64,000 nucleotides of DNA, from NCBI GenBank assembly GCA_008000375.1, contig SMOI01000037.1:46056-110055 (forward strand). The letters are read 5' to 3'. Position numbers and translations under genes: made by a program. The DNA comes from Poteriospumella lacustris (taxonomy: Eukaryota; Sar; Chrysophyceae; Chromulinales; Dinobryaceae). Position 1 is the first letter of the stretch, and the number at the start of each line of letters is the position of its first letter. Below, one piece after another: positions 18,062-28,061 of the stretch. Under the pieces are notes generated by a model. The model did not search any database and was not told the origin of the DNA. It saw only the letters and a program-made list of their open reading frames with translations.

Positions 18062-21000
18062 TTACCGCCTGCGATGGGAGGACTCGCCTTCGCGACCGCT
18101 GCGGTGGTGGTGGCCGCTGCCCGATGGCGCCGCCGCCGCTTCACCACTGTGGCCGCTGCGACCGCTGCGGTGTCCACTGCCACTGCTGGGCGCGGCAGCC
18201 GCGTCGGCGGAGCCCTCACGGCGCTTCGATGACGACTTTTCCTTCTTGCGGCTGCTTTGACCGTGGCTGCTGCCGTGGCCACTGCCGCCGCGACTGCTGC
18301 CTGTAGCGGCGGTGGCCGCGCCCGTTGTGCCCGTCGGCGTGGCGGCGCCGCCGTTGTTCGCCGTTCGGGCGGCTTCGCGCTGCGAGCGCTGCTCCCGGCG
18401 GCGACGTTCTTCCTCGTCGCGACGGGAGGCCTCCATCGCCTGTTGCACGGGGTCCTTGTAGAAGAGCGTGCGGAAGAAGCCACCGGCTCTGGTGGTCGGC
18501 CGCGCCTCGTCCTCAGTGATGCCCAGCTCGCCGTAGTCGTGGTAGTTCTGGCGAGCGTTCGTCTCGCTGGCCTTGGCGGTTTTGCTGTTGAACTTCCACG
18601 TGTTCACCTTGACGCTCTTGCGCTTCTTCGTGTGCGACTTGACGAAGGCGAAGAAGGCCGCGAGGACGGCGAAGAGCACCGCCAGCACGATTATCTGCGT
18701 TCGCGTCGAGTCCGCGATGAAGGGATAGTCCGGGCCATAGGAGGAGCTGTCGGCGGGGTTCTCTGCAGTCAGGAACGTGATGTCGCCCGTCGCCACCAAC
18801 GCGAACGGCTGCGGTGATCGAGAGAGAGAACTCGCTGAGACGGTGATGGTGTACTTTGTGTTGGCCTTCGGCGCGTTGATGTCGATGACCTTCACGGTAC
18901 CAACCGTCGATGTCGTCTGAGAGGCGACGTACGACGTGAACGTGTTCGATCCCTCCGTGACTATGACCGACAGGTAGTTGACCATGGCGTTGTTCGCGCC
19001 ACTGGCCGCGTAGTAGTCGGTGTAAGCCATCGTGACGCGAATACGGCCGGGACTGGAGTCGGTGACGAAGCTGTAGCTCTTCGTCGTGCTGGACGAGGTG
19101 AGGAACGACGAGTTGTACTTGTTCGTGCCGCCCATCACGAACATCGTCAGTGGGTTGCGCGAAGAGTTGGCGAAGTGGAGGACGCGGTCAAGCTGGACGC
19201 GGCCGTAGCCCTGGTAGATGCTGGGGTACGCCGCCGTGATATTCGCGAACCCGTCCGTGCTCACGTCGAACTTGCCGTCTGTCGTGGCGCTGCTGCCACC
19301 CGTATTTCGGTATCGCATGCGCTTGCCGGAATGGACCAAGATCGCCTTGAGCAGCGCGCCCGACGGAGTGAAGCCGTCATCCGCGTTCGCCTGGCCAGTG
19401 GGGTACCACCCGTCACGGAAGTACTGGCGCACGAGCAGGGCATAGCCTGCAACGGTGGGTGCTGCCATGGACGTTCCGTCCAAAATCTGGTAGCCGCAGA
19501 ACGGCTCACTCGAATTGAACGCGCCCTTTGCCGAGACGGTGAAGAAGCCAGGCGCGAGGATCTCGGGCTTCAGGCGGTTGTCGTTGGTGGGGCCGATGGA
19601 CGAAAAGTACGCCACCAGGTCCTTGCTGTATCTGGAGTCAATACCAGAGCCCTGGATTGCTCGCCACGAGTCGTAGTCGTTGCCCGACGCTCCGACAGTC
19701 AAGCAAGACTTCGCCGTGCTGGGCGGTGAAACGGTCTTCGCAGCGGAGCGGTAGCCCGTGTTGCCCGCCGAGAAGACGATCAGCGAGTCTGGGTTCTCGT
19801 ACATAAACTCGTCCACCTCCGACGACAGCGCCGAATACGATGCACCGCCACCATCCGCGGACACCGAGTTGCCCCACGAGTTGGTCATCACACGGGCACC
19901 CGCTTGATACAACGGCGTGAAGACCTGATCACCCAGAGACGAGGGCGCAGAGATTGACTCAGACGACGAGCCAGAGACGCCTTTGTTCAGATCGACGAAT
20001 GCGATCTTCGCTTTGGGAGCCATGCCATTGAACTTGGCGTAGTCGCCGTAGTTCTTGTCGGAGTAGCACTCGCCCGCCGCGATGCCCGCCACGTGCGTCC
20101 CGTGACCGCCATCATTGTCGATAGTGTCGCTGGACGAGCCAACGGAGACGTACTGAATCACCTTACGATGGTTCGGATTGGTAACCAGCGTGGCCACGGT
20201 GCGTTGGTACTGAAAGTTGTCTTGTTCGTCAGGGTCGTAGAAGTAGCAATTCATCATGTCCAGACCGGTGTCGACGATGCCGATGACTTCTCCTTCGCCT
20301 GTGAAGTTACCGCTCCACTGCATGGGCGTATTTTCAGTTACTCCCGTCTCCATCAAGCCCTTCGCCCACCGATTGTGAATGATGATTGGCGCCTGGCGCT
20401 CAATCCAGAAGATTTCACGAATCGCCGCCAGCTGCGGCAACAGCGACGCAACGATGTCACAGTCGTTGATGGTTAGCACCACGCCGATTTTGCTGGCCTG
20501 CTCTGGATAATAACTGTCCATAGTAACCACTCCGTTGTAGCGGTTAATAACTCGCGCGATCGTTTCCAGAAACGAATCGAACTCTTCTCGAGAGATGTAC
20601 GGCACAACAGCGCGAACGGTGACGGCGGAAGATGCGGGCTCTTGGCTGCAATCCAAATCCAGCAAATCGCCATCTACTTTCATGGACGGCAGAAACGGAG
20701 AGAAATCTTGCACGAACGTCGGCAGTTTTTTGCGAAATGCGTTGATTTCCTCCGCGGACGCAGTGACGATCGCATGGTGATTGCTCACATGGGCCACGCG
20801 CTTGCGATGGAAATTCTTTTCCAACACATTTAGACACGCTTCTTCCTTGCAAGATGCAGTGGGGTCGAAACGGACGATAAAATGATGCTTCAAGTGGCGG
20901 TGAATGTCGCCGTTCAACGCCTTGTTGTGGAACTCGCGAATAGCCAGCCCGAACTTCTCGTCACTCGAATACCATTTTCTACAAGTGAGGACCGAGATCA

Positions 21001-21145
21001 TAAGAATCTTATAAACATGTATGCGGATGTTATCTTCAACGTACCTAGGTCTCGACTTGAAAAAAGTCTCGACTTCCTCTTGCAAAGACGCGAGCGTCAC
21101 AGCCGTTAGCGAAAAAAACGACAAGATAATCCACGCCCAGCGCAT
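18062..21145 (-). CDS. Membrane-anchored subtilisin-like serine protease (S8)
   Basis: Two exons, 21045-21145 and 18062-20978, joining to 1005 residues. A signal peptide (WAWIILSFFSLTAVTLAS) is followed by a pro-region of about 230 residues. The S8 catalytic domain carries D270 (GIVDTGLD), H326 (GGHGTHVAG) and S537 (DGTSMAAP), with the oxyanion Asn in FSAGNTG. A beta-rich region follows, then one transmembrane helix near residues 790-812 and a cytosolic tail of about 190 residues rich in Ser, Gly, His and Arg. It is therefore probably a secretory-pathway or surface type-I membrane protease. The 66-nt intron (20979-21044, GTACGT...TAG) is a multiple of three without stops, so retention would insert 22 residues in frame. 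Start set at the ATG that opens the signal peptide. Confidence 0.9.
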   Translation of the reverse strand: MRWAWIILSFFSLTAVTLASLQEEVETFFKSRPRYVEDNIRIHVYKILMISVLTCRKWYSSDEKFGLAIREFHNKALNGDIHRHLKHHFIVRFDPTASCKEEACLNVLEKNFHRKRVAHVSNHHAIVTASAEEINAFRKKLPTFVQDFSPFLPSMKVDGDLLDLDCSQEPASSAVTVRAVVPYISREEFDSFLETIARVINRYNGVVTMDSYYPEQASKIGVVLTINDCDIVASLLPQLAAIREIFWIERQAPIIIHNRWAKGLMETGVTENTPMQWSGNFTGEGEVIGIVDTGLDMMNCYFYDPDEQDNFQYQRTVATLVTNPNHRKVIQYVSVGSSSDTIDNDGGHGTHVAGIAAGECYSDKNYGDYAKFNGMAPKAKIAFVDLNKGVSGSSSESISAPSSLGDQVFTPLYQAGARVMTNSWGNSVSADGGGASYSALSSEVDEFMYENPDSLIVFSAGNTGYRSAAKTVSPPSTAKSCLTVGASGNDYDSWRAIQGSGIDSRYSKDLVAYFSSIGPTNDNRLKPEILAPGFFTVSAKGAFNSSEPFCGYQILDGTSMAAPTVAGYALLVRQYFRDGWYPTGQANADDGFTPSGALLKAILVHSGKRMRYRNTGGSSATTDGKFDVSTDGFANITAAYPSIYQGYGRVQLDRVLHFANSSRNPLTMFVMGGTNKYNSSFLTSSSTTKSYSFVTDSSPGRIRVTMAYTDYYAASGANNAMVNYLSVIVTEGSNTFTSYVASQTTSTVGTVKVIDINAPKANTKYTITVSASSLSRSPQPFALVATGDITFLTAENPADSSSYGPDYPFIADSTRTQIIVLAVLFAVLAAFFAFVKSHTKKRKSVKVNTWKFNSKTAKASETNARQNYHDYGELGITEDEARPTTRAGGFFRTLFYKDPVQQAMEASRRDEEERRRREQRSQREAARTANNGGAATPTGTTGAATAATGSSRGGSGHGSSHGQSSRKKEKSSSKRREGSADAAAAPSSGSGHRSGRSGHSGEAAAAPSGSGHHHRSGREGESSHRRR

Positions 21146-22797
21146 GCCTCTGAAGATGTCGTCGTAAACGAAAGTCAAAAACGAACGAAGGGGAAGACTC
21201 TGGCACCAGTCCTGGCGATAAAACAAAAATGTTTATCGTTTGCATCTGAACTGCCCGATGCGCTCAACTGCTCGCGGCTGTTCACGTCCTCGTTCGCATG
21301 AAAAACTGAAACATCCAAAAAGTCGATCTTTTGAGAATTGAACTTCGACTTTTCTCAGTGAAGCGGTCGAGTTTCACCCTCAAGCGCAAGTGGTAGTCGA
21401 TTTTTATTGTCATTTACAAAGACGGTTGAAGGAGTAATCATGGATACGTGGCGTATTATATGGGGGTATGGGGCACGGCATCTTCGACACAGGGTTGTGC
21501 AAACGCGCGGCACACAGCCCAAAAAGGGACCAATGACATCAGAGAACAATCAATCACAACTCGAGTCCGATCAGCTCGCTATTGCGTGTGAATCACGCGG
21601 TCCCTGGCGTGTCTGTTCAGCGAATAACATCTGCAACCGTGAACAGTACGCGCGACGACAAACAACGGGACGACGCAACACCAACACACGCAACGCAACA
21701 CCAACAGACTCAATGTCTGGAGCGACAGCCACAGACAGGCAATAAGTATCACACCACAGAAGGAGTAACGGCGGGACCTTGTGGTTCAACAAATGCACGC
21801 CACAAAGAAATTATCAAGCGCACACGACGACGACAAAGGAAATCAAACAAAAGAAAAAAGAGTTCCAAATCAAAAGGCAGTAAGATGGGGGGGGGGAAGG
21901 GGTTAGTTGCGACCTTGAGGGGGATGCTGGATTTTTGTGGGTATTGGACGAGGAGTGCATGAAATAGAGTACGCATCGCACTGCTGGCACGAAAGGGAGA
22001 GAGAAAGAATAAATCAACAAGAAGAAGCCACACATATACCTTCACTATACTTCCATGGTGGAGAACACATACTACGCACACAAACAAAGCAAGGAGGACG
22101 AATGCGCTATTGATGGTTCGCTCAATGCATCATTCGCGTCATATCCTTCGCACCTTCTCTTCGACATACCGTGATGGGTTGCACGGAGATTACTTTCCCA
22201 GGCTACCAACGAATGGGGCTGAAGGCGACGTGATCCAAGCACCAACGACTATCGAGAATGTAATAAATGATACATAAACTGAGTTCTACCTACGTGTGAT
22301 ATGTATCTGCGTGCGTATATAGAGAAAGAGAGTTCGCGTGGGGTCTGGATGTCAAGGAAACCAAAGAATAACTAATGGCTGGCTACGCTACAAGAAGTTC
22401 CTTGTCGAGTGACAAAGAAGGAACCGAAGTGTGAAATCAAATCGGCTTCGGAGGGCTCAAAGCGACCGTGGCGGGTGTCAATATGCGATAGAGGAAACAA
22501 AACAATGAGGCCCCCGCAGCCGAAAATCAATGGGGTCCATACATGCAGGGAAAAAGACACGAGTATATATAGTGAGTCGTTAAGGTGTGGATTGGGCAGG
22601 AGATACCTCGGAACACCAAGGCGCGCCTCTGCTGAATAGGCATGAACTGAGAATGTTGAATGATACCAAAAGAAAATTAACGAGGGCATGGGGCGGAGAA
22701 AGAAGCACGAATACCACAAACAAATGTATCATTGGATGCTGGCAGCGCATTTGATCAACGGAGATACCACATACACGAGGAGGCGACATTGTCCGAC
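21146..22797. other. Large AT-richer intergenic region
   Basis: 1652 bp between two minus-strand genes, holding the subtilisin promoter and the 3' UTR of the KOW-like gene. A run of ten G lies at 21887-21896. On the minus strand TGTATGTG (22768-22775) lies about 23 nt past the KOW-like gene's stop. Several small open frames exist on both strands but none has recognisable content or an intact ATG-led, conserved-looking product. I see no RNA gene or transposon. Confidence 0.5.
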
Positions 22798-24500
22798 TTA
22801 ATTCATGATTTCCTTGGCGGTCACGTGGCCGTAGGGCAGCAACTTATGCTTCAAACGCTCTTGCCACTTTTCCTGATAAACTGGACGTTTGGCAGCAATC
22901 ATCGCTTTGTACTGGAGGTCGCGAACTTTTGGCTGGCCAGCAAGGTCGTTCATTGAGGACGCGGAGGCGGATGACTTTTCGCTGGTCGACGTCGATGCCG
23001 CCGACACCGACGAGGCCGAGGAAGCAGCAGTATCCTCCTCGCCGTCCTCTTCGATCATGCTGGGCTCGGAAGAAGAAGCCAACAAAGAGCTCGACTGTTG
23101 AGCAACTGCCATGGCGAAGGGTGGCAATGCGAGATACGACGCCTGCGGTTGCGCAAGTACAAAAGATGTGTCCAACGGACGATCAGGAAGTTGATGAAGG
23201 GGCGACAATGACAAGGATAGTGGCAACGTCGGGGAGCTGGGTGTGAACCTTGTGAGCGCTGCATTGACCTTCTGCTGCCAGTCGCTGAGATTCGGGCGGC
23301 GCTTGCAGGAGACTTGCACATTGCGCAAGTATTGGTTGAGGTGCTCGCGGCGCGACTTCACCTCTTCTCGGTCCTCATTCAAAATGGGGTAGGCGTACAA
23401 CGTTGGGTCCAAAGGGAAAGCACTTGACATGGGGTCTCGAGGCGTCTCCTTGTGAGACACTTTGAATCCATCGCGCTCATCCAAGTCGTCATCACCGCTG
23501 TCGTAGTCGGTGCCATCGGAAATCTTGCGAACGCGCTTTGGCCTTCGGATCAACGAATTCACAGCGGAAGAAACACCCGCCATTGCAGAAGCTCGTCGTT
23601 TCCGGCGAACACCGCTGCCGTCATCAGAGTCGTCCTGGAGGGCTTGCTCGCCTTCCAGCGAGGTCATGTCATTGTCCTCCTGATCGCTGTAGCCGGTCGA
23701 TGGAGCACCCGTCGATGGCAGCAATCGAATTTCTGCAGCACGCTTTGCAATGTCCCCGACAGGAGTATCCAGCTGGAGCCAACCGCTTGCCACACCGCGA
23801 ACAACGCCAACTTGGCCATTATGTCGCCCGACAACGATCAAAACCTTTCGTCCGATCCATGTCTCTGGGTCAAGGGAGGAGAAAGTCAGGGACGACCCGT
23901 TTACTACTCCGGAAAGTGGCTTCGATCTCTTCGTAGGTTGAGAGCCTACGGGCTTGGAAACACCGACCAAGGAAAGATCGTTGAAAGACGTGCGATTTCT
24001 CGGAGGGAGCGCGATTTTGGCAGCGGCCGAATCTGAAGAACGACTCGCGATGGATGATCCCCCGTTGGCAGAAGTTCGCGCAAATGTTGATTTTACAACA
24101 TAGGTCGACAAAGGCTTGCCATCTTCGTCCACTGCTTGCAAGGCAGACGGACGGAATGTGACGATCTTGGGTTCTGGTGGGAAGACGACCTTGAACCACG
24201 TCGCAGGATGCACTGTAATCGGCAGGAACGTGACAGAAAACGCACACAAAACAAATCGAACATCAGTTTTAGCGTTTTAGCAACAAAACCGCAAGAGCGA
24301 GACATAAACGTACCTGGTACTTCACGAATGATGCCAATCGTATTCACCAAGTGAGGGACACGTTGAAGTACGTTGTCAGTGGGTAAAATCATCACTCGCA
24401 TGCCTTCCTTTAATTCCATTGCATGCGTTGGACCAGTCTCAAAATTATTTCCATCATCAAATTGTTCAGAAGCAATGGGACTGCATTCTTCGTTGCTCAT
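22798..24500 (-). CDS. Nuclear-type protein with KOW/SH3-like segments
   Basis: Two exons, 24314-24500 and 22798-24212, with a 101-nt intron (GTACGT donor), joining to 533 residues. Two beta-barrel-like segments resemble KOW/SH3-type modules: one near the N-terminus (MRVMILPTDNVL, continuing across the intron to VHPATWFKVVFP) and one near residues 160-210 (WIGRKVLIVVGRHNGQVGVV). Between and after them lie Ser/Asp/Glu-rich stretches and basic RRPKRVRK nuclear-localisation-like clusters. Such modules occur in transcription elongation and chromatin proteins, so a nuclear role is inferred. I do not recognise the family. It is divergent from the gene at 25153. Confidence 0.8.
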
Positions 24501-25152
24501 TGTTGAATAAGTCTTGGTCTGAAAGATGAAAAAAATGAAAAGTGCGAAAGAAAATAAGTAGAATGATCCAAAAAAATTACCTATGCAAAAGATGCAGTGG
24601 GGTATGGTTTCGTATGCAATCGTTGCAAAAATAACCGCGGAATCGGTCAGCTTGCTTTGCAATATGACCAACGAATCAGGTCCTGGAGCAGGTGTGAAAT
24701 TACCGTCTGTGCGGGGCGTTGCGGTGGATAATTTTCGACACTTGAACGCCTCGCCGTGGGTGAAAAGACGTGTCGTCTCTCACGGTCGCTGGGTTCAATC
24801 GCTGACGGTTGGGTTTTTCACAACTTACTTCAACTCCACTGCACTTGTGAACAAATCTAACTTTGTATATACGACTATAATTGAATATGTATGGAGCGAT
24901 AACGTACAATCCAGACTGAACCAGCTTTTCGAAACGGTTTCTCAACCTCGATCGCCAAAAACTCCTGTCGCCTGTCGACGGGTGGCGGTTGTCTTTTTCC
25001 TCGCTCACAAGCACAACAAATTGATATCTCGTGTCCATCAAAGCCCGATATATTCGGGCACAAGAGAGAAAGGTCGTTTTTTATGTTTTTCTTCAATTGT
25101 CAAGACAGGATTGGTGCAGAATTTCGACGAGCTAAGATTTCTGCGTCGAACG
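24501..25152. promoter_or_regulatory. Divergent intergenic region, with an unusual open frame
   Basis: 652 bp between the KOW-like gene and the small membrane-protein gene. An ATG at 24583 opens a frame that continues without a stop into the gene at 25153. Its composition (frequent ATA, TTA and CTA codons, no GC3 bias) looks non-coding, so I treat it as promoter and 5' UTR, with doubt. Confidence 0.45.
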
Positions 25153-25992
25153 ATGAACGCTTTAATCATCATTTTGATCGTGGTAATCATTACTGGGACG
25201 GCGATCGTCCTATTCTTTTGTTACACGACATATCTGTTTAAATTGAATGATGAGAGGGTTGGTCCAACGCAATCGCAAGACAGTTTTGAGCTCCACAATA
25301 TCGAGCACATCCGTTTGCCCACTCGCCAAGAGCTTGACGAAGACAACCGTCGGCAAGCAGAGAAATACAAAGCCGAAATGAAGTCGTTTGTTCAAGGCCA
25401 AATGAAGGACATTGAGAAAGCAAGCCACAGTAAATATGCATCATCTAAAAATGCGTCCCCGATTCGTGCCTCGCTGGAGAGCATCCCAGAGGAATACTTC
25501 CCGCGACTGGGCGACGACCACTCAGTGACGAAAGATGACATGCATCACTCTCCTTCGCCAGTGAAGGAGACTAAGCACTTCTCGAAGTATTACGTTTCTG
25601 GGCCGGGGAAGAAAGCTGCTGAAAGTCCATCGGAGGAAGCGTCGTCACACACGGGACATTTCTCTAAATACTATCGCGCACTAAATGGCTCGGTCAAAGT
25701 CGATTCAACGGCGAACTATCCATCCGAATTTGTCACAGTTGAAGCACATCATCGCAGGGGCTCTGCATCGGTTGCTGCAGAGCATCATATGATACGAGTG
25801 CCCGACGATGCGCCTGACACCCACCATCACCACCGCGGACAGTCGCGTCAAAGTCACTCCTCACATGCCGATCACACTTCAAATGGCGAAGGTGACCACC
25901 ACCGAGCCCATGCGAATGCTCATCATCATTCTCATGGGGCGGAACACCGTGACGGCCACCGTCACGCCCCCCACGATAACCACCCACTTTGA
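25153..25992 (+). CDS. Small single-pass membrane protein with HFSKYY repeats and His-rich tail
   Basis: 279 residues from the ATG at 25153. An N-terminal hydrophobic helix (IIILIVVIITGTAIVLFF) acts as a signal anchor or uncleaved signal. The rest is predicted soluble and disordered. The motif HFSKYY occurs twice (in KHFSKYYVSG and GHFSKYYRAL), and a related HSKYAS lies upstream, suggesting a short linear binding motif. The last 75 residues are very rich in His (HHHH, HAHHH, HRHAPHD), suggesting metal binding. I do not recognise a family. An upstream in-frame ATG at 24583 would add 190 residues with poor coding character. Expression is likely but function unknown. Confidence 0.6.
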   Translation: MNALIIILIVVIITGTAIVLFFCYTTYLFKLNDERVGPTQSQDSFELHNIEHIRLPTRQELDEDNRRQAEKYKAEMKSFVQGQMKDIEKASHSKYASSKNASPIRASLESIPEEYFPRLGDDHSVTKDDMHHSPSPVKETKHFSKYYVSGPGKKAAESPSEEASSHTGHFSKYYRALNGSVKVDSTANYPSEFVTVEAHHRRGSASVAAEHHMIRVPDDAPDTHHHHRGQSRQSHSSHADHTSNGEGDHHRAHANAHHHSHGAEHRDGHRHAPHDNHPL

Positions 25993-26519
25993 GTCCGCGA
26001 TTCGGGTATCCTTCGTTTTGTTTCCGATCGAACAGCATATATCTTGGTTTCTTTTGCGGGTGCGTGTGTGCTCGCAAGTTTGTCCCTCTGCATTAAAGGC
26101 TTCGTTACGGTTCTGTCCCTTGTGCGTGCACTTCCCTTCGCCTCGTGGGCGCAGCGCGTCTTCTACGCCCTGAGGCAGGGCTCCATGTTTATTGTCATCG
26201 GTGTTAGTTTAAGTCAGATGGAACACGCGCTGCATGACATCTGTGGTACCGACAGCGGTCTTCAGCAGCGGTCCGCGTCCACCGCGCGGCGGGTCCACGG
26301 TGTGCTGTGTACAATGTAAATAAATGAAACCGCTGACTTCGAATCTTCGCTAAACTACACGTCGTTTACCTTTTCTGCCATCAAAAATGACGTCGGATCT
26401 GGTGTGGCCCAGCGTCGACGCGTCGATTCAGGAAACGAAGGTCAAAGCCTCGAAACACGCCATGGTAGTCGTGAAAGCAGTTATGTAGAGCAGTTTTCAC
26501 TTCGCCTCACTGTTGAGAA
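25993..26519. other. Intergenic spacer with 3' element
   Basis: 527 bp between two plus-strand genes. TGTACA (26308) and TGTAAATAAA (26315-26324) sit about 315-330 nt past the upstream stop and may mark the end of its transcript. The remainder should hold the MPDU1 promoter. No gene is seen. Confidence 0.45.
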
Positions 26520-27312
26520 ATGACGAAAAGCGGAGACGCCGAGAAAATTGTATTCGACTTCGCGGGCAAGTGCCCAGTGGACATCGACAGCATCAAGAAC
26601 TGGCCGCCGCACTGCTTTCAGTTCCTTCTGTCCAAGTTTTTGAGCTCAGCCATTCTCTTGGGCTCTGTTGCAGTTAAACTTCCGCAGGTTTTCAATATCG
26701 TGAGTACGAAAAACGTCGTTGGTCTGTCGCCTCAAGCGTTCTACAGTGAGGTGCCTCTTGCGACGCTGTCGGTTTTGTATTCGTATCGATTGGGCTACGC
26801 GTTTACCTCTTACGGAGAATCGGTCATGGTTCTGATTCAGAACATGATCTTGGTATATCTGTTGTGGGTGTACATGCAGCCCAAGCCGTCCGCCGCGCAC
26901 AAGCTGTCGGTTCTGGCGGTCTTCGTCGCCGTCGGTGTGGTCGCTTACCATCTGCCGGCCGAGTACCTGTACGTCTTGCCCAACGTCAATCTTGCGCTGA
27001 TGATGTACGCCCGAGTTGCTCAGATCGTCAACAACTTCCGCCAAGGCACGACGGGTCAGCTGTCGAGCATCACGACGGGCCTGACCTTCATCGGCTCCGT
27101 CGCGCGCATCTTCACCACGATGACGGAGGCGGGGGGTGACATTCTCCTGCTGGCTTCCTTCGGCATCAGCACGGCGTTGTCCGGCACCTTGCTCTTCCAG
27201 GTACCACCGCTTCTCTCTGCTGCCCGTTCGCTGTCGCTCATCGCGGACGGGCCGTGTGCCACAGATCATTTTCTACAACTCCAGAGCGGCCAAGGCCAAG
27301 AAAGCCGATTAG
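26520..27312 (+). CDS. MPDU1: Mannose-P-dolichol utilization defect 1 homologue (PQ-loop)
   Basis: Two exons, 26520-27200 and 27265-27312, joining to 242 residues, the usual family length. MPDU1/SL15 is an ER multi-spanning protein needed for use of dolichol-phosphate-mannose and -glucose in N-glycan and GPI assembly. The first PQ-loop is VKLPQVFNI (P55, Q56) followed by NVVGLSPQAFYSE; a second, weaker loop is ARVAQIVNNFRQGTTGQLS. About seven hydrophobic segments are visible. The short last exon encodes 15 residues ending in a Lys-rich tail (AKAKKAD) that resembles a dilysine ER-retention signal. The intron (64 nt) has donor GTACCA. A in the -3 position of the ATG (gagaaATG). Confidence 0.93.
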
Positions 27313-28061
27313 ACGCGCCGTCCGCCGCGCCCCACCCCGCTTGGAGTGCGAAGCCTCATGTCGCCTGGAAGCCCTGCGGATACGCAGACGGGCCAATGGC
27401 GGCGGGTAGAGTAGCGAAGGGATCTTCATTAAATCTGTTTAAGTCTTTTGTTCCTCGCAGCGGAGAGAGCAGTATAATACAAACGCGGCCGCGGCCGCCG
27501 CTCGCGGCGTCGAAGACGTCAATGCGCTGCACACGCACAGACGCCGACGCCGTCGAGGCGACCGCCAGGCGGTGCAAATCCAGAAAACACGACGTAGCCA
27601 AAACAAAACGATGCGCAAAACAAACAGAAGAGGCAGACGCAGGTGCAGTGCGCTGAAGCGAGGGCTCCAACGCAAGCACGGGCGCTGCCGGAAACGTTTT
27701 AATGATACGGAGGGCGCAGGTCGACCGAGGGGTGGTCGCCGGAGGCGGCGGGAGATTCCCGCGGCATCAGCGACGCGAAGCGTCGAGCCGCATGTGCCGG
27801 AAGGAGGCGGCTCGACGGGCGACAAGCCAGCAAGTGGATGGTGGGGGGGGGGGGGCGGGGGCAACAAAACAAAACAATCGAAGAGCGAACGACGTTCGAG
27901 ACGCGCGGCGACTGTGACGAGCACAGTCGACGTGGCGTCTGCCGGCCGGTCCTCCGCGAGGGACAAAACGAATCAAAATCGGCAGAGCGGACCGCTCCTC
28001 TGCGCGGAAGCGATGAAAACTGGACGACGAACGGAGCGCGGGGCCATTGGCGGAGGGGCGC
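27313..28061. other. Convergent intergenic region with a poly-G tract
   Basis: 749 bp between the convergent MPDU1 and CDC14 genes, so both 3' UTRs lie here. A run of 13 G at 27843-27855, then C and five more G, is the main feature and could form a G-quadruplex-like structure. Many overlapping open frames on both strands read Arg-rich peptides and look like artefacts. Confidence 0.5.

Noticed and set aside
24770-24820. tRNA T-loop-like GGTTCAATC
   Set aside because: No acceptor stem, D-loop or anticodon arm of proper spacing around it.
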